Assembly (NCBI RefSeq): GCF_028710345.1
Contig: NZ_JAQTUH010000008.1
Coordinates: 1 to 64,000, forward strand
Direction of reading: 5' to 3'
Source: Sulfuricurvum sp.
GTDB taxonomy: Bacteria; Campylobacterota; Campylobacteria; Campylobacterales; Sulfurimonadaceae
Length of the DNA stretch: 64,000 bases
The stretch's first letter is position 1. Each line of letters opens with the position of its first letter. Shown piece after piece: positions 55,233-63,707 of the stretch. The notes under the pieces were generated by a model. It was not told the origin of the DNA and did not search any database. It saw only the letters and a program-made list of their open reading frames with translations. The translations under genes and the position numbers were made by a program.

Positions 55233-55692
55233 TATCTTTTTGTCTGTTGCTCTTATAGTTGTAACAACAGCATATTATACGGGGATTTCTTTTTCGATAC
55301 CGATATTTAACACTGTTACTTTTGGGATAGCTTTAATCTCATTTATTATTTTATCGAATCTGTTAGCAACAGAAAACGCAAAATTTTATATCAAATTAAT
55401 TTTTGCTTTTGGATGGGTATACACATTTGTATTTGGAATATTTTTATTAAACATGCTAATAGATAATCGAAATGCTGATTTTTCAAATATAGATGAAACT
55501 CAATTTTGTACACAATCAATGTATGGTTTTGTGGGAACAGATGGTGGTACTGAAATGCGTGCGTATAAAAGATTCTGGATTTTTGATAAAGAAATTGGAA
55601 ATTATCGTTTATCCGATTATTATCAAAGTGCGAACGATACGAAGGGTATTTATGAATTTTGTAAAGATAAAAAGATAATTGAGCTCAGATAA
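55219..55692 (+). CDS. Membrane protein of unknown function
   Basis: The 157-residue protein has three membrane helices in the first half (about 5-24, 29-48, 57-80). A polar C-terminal half is rich in Tyr, Asn and Asp, with Cys residues (FCTQS, EFCKDK). No family is recognised. It is the third gene of the operon with the gene at 54473 and the VanZ-like gene, and its tail overlaps the convergent pseudouridine synthase gene by eight bases. Confidence 0.55.
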   Translation: MKKRNIFLSVALIVVTTAYYTGISFSIPIFNTVTFGIALISFIILSNLLATENAKFYIKLIFAFGWVYTFVFGIFLLNMLIDNRNADFSNIDETQFCTQSMYGFVGTDGGTEMRAYKRFWIFDKEIGNYRLSDYYQSANDTKGIYEFCKDKKIIELR

Positions 55693-56398
55693 ACGTATTT
55701 TCCAATATACGATACTCCCCCTCTTTTAAATCCCCCAGTGTCAATTCCCCAAATGACAAGCGGTGCAGTGCGGTGACATGATTTCCTACCGCCGCGAACA
55801 TCCGCCGTACTTGATGATAGCGCCCTTCGGTAATTTCTAATGTGGCATGGGTTTCGTCGATTACGGTAAGTTTGGCGGGTAGGCAGGGGCTTTTTTCACC
55901 GTTTAACATCAATGTCCCCGAAGCGAAAATCTCTGCTTCATTCCCGTTTAACGCTCTATCTAATGTCGCTTCGTAGATTTTAGCAACATGGTGGCGCGGG
56001 GAGGTGAGGCGGTGGAGTAATGCTCCATCATCGGTGAGGAGAAGCAGTCCACTCGTCTCTTTGTCGAGCCGTCCGATCGTGGAGATTTTGGGATCGCGCA
56101 CTCTCCATCGCGGCGGGAGGAGATCATAGACGAGTCTCCCTTCTCCTTCATCATGACTACAGATCAAACCTATGGGCTTATGCATCAAAATCACCATCCC
56201 AGAGGGGGGATCGAGGGGTTCGCTATCAAAACAGATTTCATCATGAGAGACTTTGGTATCGTTTTTGAGGGGGAGATTTTCAGCATGGGTGATGATCCCT
56301 TCTCGTATGAGGGATGCAACCTCTTTGCGGGTGCAATACCCCAATGAGGAAAGGAGTTTGTCCAGACGGGTTTGTACTTTAGATCTTGAATTTTGCAC
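55685..56398 (-). CDS. RsuA/RluB-family pseudouridine synthase with S4 domain
   Basis: The 237-residue protein has an S4 RNA-binding domain (about 8-60: TRLDKLLSSLGYCTRKEVASLIREGI). A catalytic domain follows with ISTIGRLDKETSGLLLLTDDG (GRLDxxTSGLLLLT, catalytic Asp) and the end EGRYHQVRRMFAAVGNHVTALHRLSFG. It makes a single pseudouridine in 16S or 23S rRNA; which one is not visible. It starts at GTG four bases after the DUF3226 gene stop, so it is transcribed with the upstream ATPase pair or from a promoter inside it. Confidence 0.93.
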   Translation of the reverse strand: MQNSRSKVQTRLDKLLSSLGYCTRKEVASLIREGIITHAENLPLKNDTKVSHDEICFDSEPLDPPSGMVILMHKPIGLICSHDEGEGRLVYDLLPPRWRVRDPKISTIGRLDKETSGLLLLTDDGALLHRLTSPRHHVAKIYEATLDRALNGNEAEIFASGTLMLNGEKSPCLPAKLTVIDETHATLEITEGRYHQVRRMFAAVGNHVTALHRLSFGELTLGDLKEGEYRILENTFI

Positions 56399-56402
56399 GA
56401 AA

Positions 56403-57053
56403 TTAAAATAGTTGTAAAAAGGCTTTTAAATCAGTAAGTGCTTTGTGCTCAAAATTCCAGATAGGTTTTTTGATGGCAATCTCATTTTTACATTTTCTAT
56501 CAGCTTGTGTTTGTTCTTTTTTGGTGCAGGTATCGTATCTTAGATAGTTATTGACCCAAAATTTATCAAAATCTTTATCACTGATCTTTTTGCCGGAAGC
56601 TATAAGACAATCTTTCCATGCACTTAAACAATCCGCGAAAGTTGAATCTTCAGTTTTAATTGTTTTGAGTAGTGTTTCGAGTTCGCCATATCCATCGATA
56701 TTAGTGATATAACAAACAAATTCTATATTGAGTTTGTCACTTCTGATGGGTGTGTTAATGTTTTTAATCTCAATAGTATCATCAAACTGTTTAACGACAG
56801 AGTCAATCAGTGCTAACCGATTTTCGATACCTTCTTTATCCGCATCGAGAATGATGCCAATTTTAGTGTAGTCATCGAATTTAACTTCGTCTAGGCACTC
56901 AAATAATTTTTTTTCTGATAGTCCATTTAAACACTCATAGTCATCTATTTTACATATTGGCTGATTAATTTTAATATCAATTTTAAGTGATTCACTTAAT
57001 GCTTCGATAAAATATTTGTCATTATGACTTTCGACGATTAAAAGATTACTCAC
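56403..57053 (-). CDS. DUF3226 Toprim-like protein (partner of the AAA ATPase)
   Basis: The protein of about 216 residues has Toprim-like motifs: an N-terminal Glu in NLLIVESHNDKYFI and a DxD in KIGIILDADKEG (near 64-76). These are the metal-binding residues of Toprim nucleases. GTG at 57053 is chosen: it overlaps the ATPase stop (GTGAGTAA) and has GGAGAG upstream; an ATG five codons earlier (57068) has no ribosome site. An ATPase plus Toprim pair is the layout of OLD and PARIS defence systems (PARIS uses DUF4435 instead). The pair sits in one block ahead of the pseudouridine synthase, with more AT-rich DNA than its neighbours. Confidence 0.75.
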   Translation of the reverse strand: MSNLLIVESHNDKYFIEALSESLKIDIKINQPICKIDDYECLNGLSEKKLFECLDEVKFDDYTKIGIILDADKEGIENRLALIDSVVKQFDDTIEIKNINTPIRSDKLNIEFVCYITNIDGYGELETLLKTIKTEDSTFADCLSAWKDCLIASGKKISDKDFDKFWVNNYLRYDTCTKKEQTQADRKCKNEIAIKKPIWNFEHKALTDLKAFLQLF

Positions 57054-58008
57054 CTCTAAACTCTCCATTATGAGATAGTGAATACTCTAATTGTTCTTTG
57101 TCCCGTTTTTTTACATTAATTTGATTGGTTTTTTTGCTTTGGTAAAATTCGAAATAATAAGTATCTTTATCATCAAATTTTTGTTGAATACGATTGAATG
57201 ACTCAATACACTCTTTGGAATGAGTTGTTGCAAAGACTTGGACATTTTGTTCTTTGGAAACTTTTAAAATAATTTCCCATAGTTCATCAAGTTGAGTGTA
57301 ATGAATGCCATTGTCAAGCTCATCAATAAAGAGATATCCATTTTCGCATTTAAACAGTGATGTAATGATAGAGACCAAATGTCTCGCACCATCCCCAAGT
57401 TCAGTGAGGTCAAGCCATACACCATTTACTCGACATTGTGGTATATCGCCAGCGATAATTTTTTCGATTCTATTATCAAATGTATGTAAAATATCATTTA
57501 AAAATTGTTCTTTATCTTTTTTTTGAATAGAGAGATAAGCATCTTTAATTTGACTATTACCAAATCCAAAATTATCGATAAATACTATATTGTGTATTAA
57601 ATTAAGATCATAAGAGAATTCATTAGCATTAACATCAATGATTTGTTTATTAAATTCAAAATGGTATTTTTTAATTCCTTCGTTTTCATCGATATTAAAA
57701 TGAGCGTTATTGATATTGGAGGAGACTGAGATATTATTGGTTTGTTCTACAAATTTTTTAGTATCATCTATAAGTCTATTTTCTAAAATATTAAGATTTT
57801 CTCGCATATATTTAATACTTTGTAGAGAACCAACAAAGCTTTTAATATTCATAGCCATTATATTGATATAACATGCTTCCATAAAAGAAGTTTTACCTAC
57901 ATTATTTTTTCCACCAATGAGATTAACTCTACCTAACCCTTCGGCTTTAAAATTGTGAAAACATTTAAAATTATTAATTTCTATAGTGTTTATAAAATGA
58001 TTGTTCAT
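57046..58008 (-). CDS. AAA_15/AAA_21-type ATPase (SMC/ABC-like, defence-associated)
   Basis: The protein of about 320 residues has Walker A GGKNNVGKT (32-40), an ABC-like signature region LTELGDGARHLVSIITSLF, Walker B NGYLFIDELDNGIH and an H-loop VFATTHSKECIES. The insertion between Walker A and the signature is about 160 residues with low homology, as in the AAA_15 family. ATG 58008 (MNNHF) has GGAGG upstream. It is coupled to the Toprim-like DUF3226 gene (8-bp overlap). Such ATPases act as sensors or gates for the nuclease in OLD/PARIS-type systems. It lies between the ABC-F gene and the pseudouridine synthase, an insertion site in otherwise housekeeping genes. Confidence 0.8.
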   Translation of the reverse strand: MNNHFINTIEINNFKCFHNFKAEGLGRVNLIGGKNNVGKTSFMEACYINIMAMNIKSFVGSLQSIKYMRENLNILENRLIDDTKKFVEQTNNISVSSNINNAHFNIDENEGIKKYHFEFNKQIIDVNANEFSYDLNLIHNIVFIDNFGFGNSQIKDAYLSIQKKDKEQFLNDILHTFDNRIEKIIAGDIPQCRVNGVWLDLTELGDGARHLVSIITSLFKCENGYLFIDELDNGIHYTQLDELWEIILKVSKEQNVQVFATTHSKECIESFNRIQQKFDDKDTYYFEFYQSKKTNQINVKKRDKEQLEYSLSHNGEFRGE

Positions 58009-58062
58009 GTTTTCCTCCAAAAGTATTAGTGTATCATACGTTATCGAACAAACTCGTAAAAA

Positions 58063-59895
58063 CTAGAGCTCTTCAATCTTCGCCTCGTATTCGCTCTCGA
58101 TACGTGCTATCTCATCGCTCGCGATTTCGAGTCGTTCGAACAGCTCTTCGATCATCTTCTCATCATCTCCGACGCTTTTGGAGAGTTCGAGGAGTTTGGA
58201 TGTCTCCCCTTGGTTTGAATAGGTCGTTAGGAGTTCATGAGAAGTCTTTAGTTTCTCTTCGAGCTTCATGATGGTATTTTCGCAGGTGTCCACCTCTTTT
58301 TTGAGGGGGCTGAGGAGTTTTGAACGCTCTTGGATGAGGGCGGCACGAAGCTGTTTATTCTCTTTTTTGTTGACGTTTTGGGTCACTTTGGGAGGTTTTG
58401 GAGCATCACTGATCTCTTCATCCCATCCGATTTTCTCTAAAAAGTCATCATAGGTGCCATCGAAAAACTCAGCGTTCCCCTCACGGAAGATGATGAGCTG
58501 ATCGGCTAACTCGCGCAATAGCATCTCGGAGTGGGTGACGATGACCACAGAACCCTCGAACCGCTTTAATGCGTCGCAGAGCGAATCGATCGATTGCATA
58601 TCGAGGTGGTTGGTCGGCTCATCGAGGAAGAGGAGGTTGGCAGGGGTGGCGATGATTTTGCCCAGCATAACGCGGCTTCGCTCCCCCCCAGAGAGGATAG
58701 AGATTTTTTTATCGGCATCGTCACCGCTGAACATCATCGTCCCGCAGATTCCACGGATACGGACATTTTGCAACGTATTGTCGGCACTTTGTATCTCTTC
58801 GGTGATGGTGCGGTTTTTGTCGAGGCGGTCGATGTTGGTTTGACCGAAGTGGGCGATGGCAGTGGAGGGGTGAGATATGATCTCACCGTTGGGTGTTAAA
58901 ACCCCTGCAAGGGTGTTTAGGAGGGTTGATTTTCCCTTACCGTTTTTCCCGATAATGGCGAGACATTTTTTTGCCTCTAGTGCAAAGGAAATATTGCGAA
59001 AGAGGAGTTCATCGGCACTGTAGCCGAACGAGAGCTCTTTAACCTGCATAATCACTTTGGCGGGAGTAGGTTTATACGAGAATGAAAAAGAGAGGTCTTT
59101 CTCTCCCTCAAGTGATTCCATAACACCCATTTTATCCAACTCTTTTTGCTTGGATTGTGCCATTACTGCTGAAGAAGCACGGGCTTTGTTGCGGGCGACG
59201 AAATCCTCTAATTCGGCACGCTTCTTGTCGTGGTTGATTTTGGTCTTCTCATACAGCTCGTCTTCGCTTGCCATCATCTCATAATATTTGTGGCTGTTTC
59301 CTTTGATGATACTGACACAGCGGCGGCGCAATCCCATCGTATGGGTCGTGACTGAGTCCATAAAATCACGGTCATGGGTGATGAGGATCACTTCCCCCTC
59401 GAAAGAACGGATAAACGAGGCGAGCCAGCGGAGTGAGACAATGTCGAGGTAGTTGGTCGGCTCATCGAGGAGTAGCAGATTCGGTTCGGTGACGAGGAGT
59501 TTCACGAGGTTGAGTCGGATTTGATACCCACCTGAAAAACTGAGGGGATCTTTTTCCAAATCGTCCTGCGTAAACCCTAGACCGAAGAGAATTTTTTCGA
59601 CGCGATAGACCTCATGCTCCATATCACCTGTGAGAACCGAGGCACACTCTTCACGGACGGTTTTATGGGTGAAATGGAGGTGCTGACGTAGCGTTCCGAT
59701 GCGGTAGTTTCTAGGGATAATGACCTCACCCGAATCATAAGGCTCTTCATCCAAAATGATTTTAAAGAGGGTCGATTTACCCGTCCCGTTACGTCCGACA
59801 AATCCGACTTTGTTTCCGGCGTTCAGTTTGAGAGATAGGTTCTCAAAGAGAACCCGAGTGCCGAAGCTTTTGGTAAGGTTGTTGATCTGAATCAT
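58063..59895 (-). CDS. ABC-F family ATPase (translation factor-like)
   Basis: The 610-residue protein has two ABC domains without membrane segments. Walker A is GRNGTGKSTLFK and GKNGKGKSTLLN; signatures are SFSGGYQIRLNLVKLL and LSGGERSRVMLGKII; Walker B is LLLLDEPTNYLDI and LLFLDEPTNHLDM. A linker with MAQSKQKELDKMGVME and a C-terminal coiled coil (about 525-610) follow. ABC-F proteins bind the ribosomal E site and relieve stalled translation; the C-terminal coiled coil resembles Uup. It ends the tight minus-strand run Rrf2-flhA-DHH-ABC-F, 8 bp after the DHH gene. Confidence 0.93.
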   Translation of the reverse strand: MIQINNLTKSFGTRVLFENLSLKLNAGNKVGFVGRNGTGKSTLFKIILDEEPYDSGEVIIPRNYRIGTLRQHLHFTHKTVREECASVLTGDMEHEVYRVEKILFGLGFTQDDLEKDPLSFSGGYQIRLNLVKLLVTEPNLLLLDEPTNYLDIVSLRWLASFIRSFEGEVILITHDRDFMDSVTTHTMGLRRRCVSIIKGNSHKYYEMMASEDELYEKTKINHDKKRAELEDFVARNKARASSAVMAQSKQKELDKMGVMESLEGEKDLSFSFSYKPTPAKVIMQVKELSFGYSADELLFRNISFALEAKKCLAIIGKNGKGKSTLLNTLAGVLTPNGEIISHPSTAIAHFGQTNIDRLDKNRTITEEIQSADNTLQNVRIRGICGTMMFSGDDADKKISILSGGERSRVMLGKIIATPANLLFLDEPTNHLDMQSIDSLCDALKRFEGSVVIVTHSEMLLRELADQLIIFREGNAEFFDGTYDDFLEKIGWDEEISDAPKPPKVTQNVNKKENKQLRAALIQERSKLLSPLKKEVDTCENTIMKLEEKLKTSHELLTTYSNQGETSKLLELSKSVGDDEKMIEELFERLEIASDEIARIESEYEAKIEEL

Positions 59896-59903
59896 AGAGT
59901 GAG

Positions 59904-60980
59904 TTACTCTTCTATTTTATGGGGTAATTTACCGGGCATTGCCTCTTTGTTGGCGAGCATATCTTCCATCTGACGTTTCACTTTATCGTAGCGGAATTGC
60001 TCTTTAAACCCTTGGATACGTCCCCCTGCCGCGTTAGGATGTCCTCCACCGCCGACCCATTCGCCTGCCATTTGAGCGACATCGACTTTGTCATGTCCGC
60101 GAAGACTCATCGTTCCGCGTGTACCGACATCGACGATGAAATCAAAATCGGGATATTCGGTTAAAAAGCCGTTTCCGATGATCGAGGTGTTTCCTAAACC
60201 GTAGCTCAAAAATCCACGCCACCCTTTATAATAGATGGTCATCGTAGAACGCTTGGTTCCAAGCAGTGCGACAATGTGTTTGGTGGAGAGATTATCGAGG
60301 GTATTATCGATATCTTCTTTGAAAAAATCTTTTTTCATTTTATGAAGTGTCTCATCCAAAACGATATTGGCATTAGGGAGATTTCGCATGTGTGCTGCTT
60401 GCTCTAGCATAGCGAGTTTGTAGGCACGATCTTCATCACCAAACATAACACGACTCAGCTCTTTGGCATCCGAGATGAGACGCATACACACTTTGCCGTA
60501 TTCGAAATCGTCCTCTTCATCTTGGTGCCATAAATCGACGGCATTGACGACGTGAACAAATGCTTCGAGCCATCCAGCTCCGTTTAAACCATAATGTTCG
60601 CACGCATAGTCATAGACGATTTTTGTAGCACAACGCTCGGTATCGAGATAATACCACGGATATTGTGCCGCTGTATCTTTTCCGCTACCGTGATGATCGA
60701 GGAGGGTGATGGTAAGCTTCCAGCCGCTATCATTGAGACGGTTCACTTCAGTATTAAGCCATTTCGCCTCTTCGGGATAGAGGTTAAGATCGCTGATAAG
60801 GATGGTTGCTTCTTGCTTATTTTTTTTGATAGTTTCAATAATCTCTTCGAGACGATCCATTACCTCAGCGCCATAGTTTGCATTATAACTGTACATAAGG
60901 TGTGCGGTTTGTGCCATAACCAATTGACAGCTGTACCCGTCGAGATCGATGTGAGAGAGATGATAAAACGTTTTTTGCAT
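59904..60980 (-). CDS. DHH family phosphoesterase
   Basis: The 358-residue protein has DHH-domain motifs: HIDLDGYSC (DxD), ISDLNLYP (Asp) and LLDHHGSG (DHH). A DHHA1 domain ends with VGGGGHPNAAGGRIQG. It is a metal-dependent phosphoesterase, possibly acting on short oligonucleotides or cyclic dinucleotide products (NrnA/GdpP-like); the substrate is unknown. An AAGGAA site lies before the ATG. It follows flhA by 8 bp and precedes the ABC-F gene. With an EAL and an HD-GYP protein in the window, a role in c-di-GMP breakdown products is possible but not shown. Confidence 0.85.
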   Translation of the reverse strand: MQKTFYHLSHIDLDGYSCQLVMAQTAHLMYSYNANYGAEVMDRLEEIIETIKKNKQEATILISDLNLYPEEAKWLNTEVNRLNDSGWKLTITLLDHHGSGKDTAAQYPWYYLDTERCATKIVYDYACEHYGLNGAGWLEAFVHVVNAVDLWHQDEEDDFEYGKVCMRLISDAKELSRVMFGDEDRAYKLAMLEQAAHMRNLPNANIVLDETLHKMKKDFFKEDIDNTLDNLSTKHIVALLGTKRSTMTIYYKGWRGFLSYGLGNTSIIGNGFLTEYPDFDFIVDVGTRGTMSLRGHDKVDVAQMAGEWVGGGGHPNAAGGRIQGFKEQFRYDKVKRQMEDMLANKEAMPGKLPHKIEE

Positions 60981-60988
60981 ATATTTCC

Positions 60989-63163
60989 TTATTTGTCTAG
61001 AGTGATAGAGCCGAGTACTTCAAATTTAGCACCGGAATCGATTTCAGCGTGAGAGAGAACGACTATATCGAGGTTAAATCGCTCATATATCTCTGCCAAT
61101 GGACGGCGAAGTTTTGGATCAACGATGATTATAATAGGGGATATCCCCTTTTGAAGTAGTTCACTCGCTTTCGTACTGGTTGCTTGGATGAGTTCATTGA
61201 TCTCACCGACATTGAGGAGGAGCTGTCGAATCCCATCACGCTCTTGCGATTTCTCTAAAAGACGTTGTTCACTCATCGTTTCAAAGGTGAGGAGTTTGAT
61301 AACTCCATCAGCACCGCTATAAGCCTGTGTAATGATACGGGAGAGTTTTGCACGGACATGCTCGGTAATGATATCGACGCTTTTGGTATATTCGCTCACA
61401 TCGGCTATGGTTTCTAAAATCGTAATCATATCTTTGAGCGGGATACGTTCATGGAGTAACGCTCTAAAGACACGTTGAATTAGTCCAATATTAGAAACTT
61501 TGAGAACATCATCGACGAGAACCGGATAATCGTTTTTGATTTTATCGATGAGCGATTGGGTCTCTTGGCGAGTGAGGAGCTCTTCGGCGTATTTTTTTAC
61601 CAGTTCAGACATATGAGTAGAGATAACGGTAGAGGGGTCTACGACCGTATATCCGTTGATAATTGCATCCTCTTTGAGTTCAGGGGCAATCCAAAAGGCA
61701 TCGAGTCCGAATGCCGGCTCTTTGGTGGGTTCCCCCTCAATCTCACCGATTGCCATTCCGCTGTCCATTGCTAAATAGCGATCTGGCTGTATCAAACCAT
61801 CCCCAATCATTACCCCTTTGAGAAGAATAGAGTACTGGGTAGGTTTGAGGTGAAGGTTATCACGTATACGAACTTGAGGCATTAAAAAACCGAAATCAGA
61901 AGCAATTTTACGGCGCATTGAACGGATACGTTCCAGTAAATCTCCCCCTTGGTTACTATCGGCGAGACGAATAAGCTGATAGCCGAGGGTGAGTTCTAAC
62001 ATCTCGATTTTGAGGATATCTTCGAGTGCTGCCTCTTCTTCTTTGGCAATCTCTTCGTTGGTTTTTTTGCGAGTCGTTCCTGTAGATGGTGCAGAGGGGT
62101 CGGATACGGACGAAGTACTTTTTGAAGCGGAAGCTTTTGGTGTCAAAACAAAATCCCCTTTTTCATATTTGTATAGGGCATACCCTAGCCCTAAGAAAAT
62201 CAATCCAACAAACCCCATGGAGAGTGTCGGTAATCCCGGGGTGAGGGCAAACATCATCATAATGACACCCACGATAATCATCACTTTGGCATTACCCATA
62301 AGCTGTTTGATACTTCCCTCAGCAAAATTGCCCTCATCATTGGATGCACGCGTAATCATAATACCGGTAGCTGTAGAGATAATCAAAGCGGGGATTTGGG
62401 AGACGAGACCATCTCCGATAGTTAGAATCGTATAGGTTTGTGCACTGTGGGCAACATCGAGATCAAATTGAAAAATACCGATTAAAAATCCGCCGATGAT
62501 ATTGATAAAGGTGATGATGATTCCGGCAATCGCATCCCCTTTGATAAACTTACCCGATCCGTCCATTGCCCCGTAAAAATTGGCATCTTGCAAGATTTCG
62601 GCACGTCGGCGTTTGGCTTCTACTTCATCGATGAGACCGCTGTTGAGATCGGCATCAATCGCCATCTGTTTTCCGGGCATCGCATCGAGGGTGAATCGCG
62701 CTGCAACTTCGGCGACGCGGTTAGATCCTTTGGTAATAACCATAAAATTGATGAGGACGATGATACTAAAGACGATTACACCGATGACGTAGTTTCCACC
62801 GACAACGAAATTTCCGAAACTGGTGATGATGTCACTCACTGCTTCAGGACCATCATGCCCATGGCTCAAAATCATACGAGTCGTTGCAATATTGAGCGAG
62901 AGACGAAAGAGGGTAATAATGAGCAATAGTGTTGGAAAAGTAGTAAGATCGGTTGGTTTAGGGATATAAAGGGAAATCAGTAAAATCAAAACCGATAAGG
63001 AGATAACAATAGCGAGAAAAAAATCGAGCATTCCACTTGGGAGTGGGACGATAATAATCGCCAAAATTGCCATAACGAAAACAACAACACTGAGATCGCG
63101 TGACGCAAAAATAGCGGACATTACCCCCTGAGCAGTTGGTGTACGGTTTTTTGCTTTTGCCAA
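60989..63163 (-). CDS. flhA: Flagellar biosynthesis protein FlhA
   Basis: The 724-residue protein has seven to eight N-terminal membrane helices (about 20-335). The FHIPEP segment includes [27 protein letters not shown] and [23 protein letters not shown] linker (Ser/Thr-rich, about 350-375) precedes the cytoplasmic domain (about 385-724), with [20 protein letters not shown] among its motifs. It is the central membrane and chaperone-docking part of the flagellar type III export gate. A TTG start at 63163 is used, three bases after the Rrf2 stop. Coupling to an Rrf2 regulator is noteworthy. Confidence 0.96.
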   Translation of the reverse strand: MAKAKNRTPTAQGVMSAIFASRDLSVVVFVMAILAIIIVPLPSGMLDFFLAIVISLSVLILLISLYIPKPTDLTTFPTLLLIITLFRLSLNIATTRMILSHGHDGPEAVSDIITSFGNFVVGGNYVIGVIVFSIIVLINFMVITKGSNRVAEVAARFTLDAMPGKQMAIDADLNSGLIDEVEAKRRRAEILQDANFYGAMDGSGKFIKGDAIAGIIITFINIIGGFLIGIFQFDLDVAHSAQTYTILTIGDGLVSQIPALIISTATGIMITRASNDEGNFAEGSIKQLMGNAKVMIIVGVIMMMFALTPGLPTLSMGFVGLIFLGLGYALYKYEKGDFVLTPKASASKSTSSVSDPSAPSTGTTRKKTNEEIAKEEEAALEDILKIEMLELTLGYQLIRLADSNQGGDLLERIRSMRRKIASDFGFLMPQVRIRDNLHLKPTQYSILLKGVMIGDGLIQPDRYLAMDSGMAIGEIEGEPTKEPAFGLDAFWIAPELKEDAIINGYTVVDPSTVISTHMSELVKKYAEELLTRQETQSLIDKIKNDYPVLVDDVLKVSNIGLIQRVFRALLHERIPLKDMITILETIADVSEYTKSVDIITEHVRAKLSRIITQAYSGADGVIKLLTFETMSEQRLLEKSQERDGIRQLLLNVGEINELIQATSTKASELLQKGISPIIIIVDPKLRRPLAEIYERFNLDIVVLSHAEIDSGAKFEVLGSITLDK

Positions 63164-63166
63164 ATC

Positions 63167-63571
63167 TTACTCTTCTAAAATAGCTTCGAGGGTGAGAGTT
63201 CCTAAAAAGGCATCTACTTTCCCCTGTAAACGATTTAAAAATGGCCAAATACCGCAACTCATCGCTTTATGAGAGGGACAATCTTCGAGCGATGGCGAAC
63301 AGCTAAAAACAGCTGGACTTTTCCCCTCTGCCGCCTCCATCACTTCGAGCATGGTAATCTCTGAACTGAGCCGTGCAAGTTCAAATCCGCCATTAACCCC
63401 TTTGAACGAGTTTAAAATCCCTTTGCGGGCAAGAGCTTGAAGAATTTTCGCAAGAAAGCTTTTGGAGATATCGAGTTCACGGGAGAGAGTGTCAACGTCA
63501 AGAGGTTTATCTGCTTTGGCAAGAATGATAAGTGATAATATGGCGTATTCACTGGCACGGGTCATTAACAT
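63167..63571 (-). CDS. Rrf2 family transcriptional regulator
   Basis: The 134-residue protein has a winged helix of Rrf2/IscR type (about 5-65: SEYAILSLIILAKADKPLDVDTLSRELDISKSFLAKILQALARKG). Three Cys residues, C91, C98 and C106, have the spacing CX6CX7C of IscR/NsrR-like Fe-S ligands. It could sense iron-sulfur status, oxygen or nitric oxide. A GAAGGA site precedes the ATG at 63571, and copy C of the 74-bp repeat lies just upstream. It is directly coupled to flhA (3 bp), suggesting that this regulator and flagellar export share one transcript. Confidence 0.92.
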   Translation of the reverse strand: MLMTRASEYAILSLIILAKADKPLDVDTLSRELDISKSFLAKILQALARKGILNSFKGVNGGFELARLSSEITMLEVMEAAEGKSPAVFSCSPSLEDCPSHKAMSCGIWPFLNRLQGKVDAFLGTLTLEAILEE

Positions 63572-63595
63572 CCATAATCCTTCTATCTATTATTT

Positions 63596-63669
63596 GAACG
63601 CCAAAGGAATAAAATCCCTTTAGCTACGCTAGCCGCTGAGTCACTAAAGCTTGCCTCATCCGAGGCAGA
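63596..63669 (+). repeat. 74-bp multi-hairpin intergenic repeat, copy C
   Basis: This copy begins GAACGCCAAAGGAATAAAAT, followed by CCCTTTAGC. It has GCTAGCCGCTGAG in the centre, then TCACTAAAGCTTGCCTC, and ends in the stem GCCTC-atcc-GAGGC with CAGA. Stems are AAAGGAATaaaATCCCTTT (19 bases, perfect) and GCCTC/GAGGC. It lies between the end of the HD-GYP gene and the start of the Rrf2 gene. Confidence 0.75.
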
Positions 63670-63707
63670 AAATAATTAAATTAGGAAATTATTATAGCTA
63701 AAACTGC

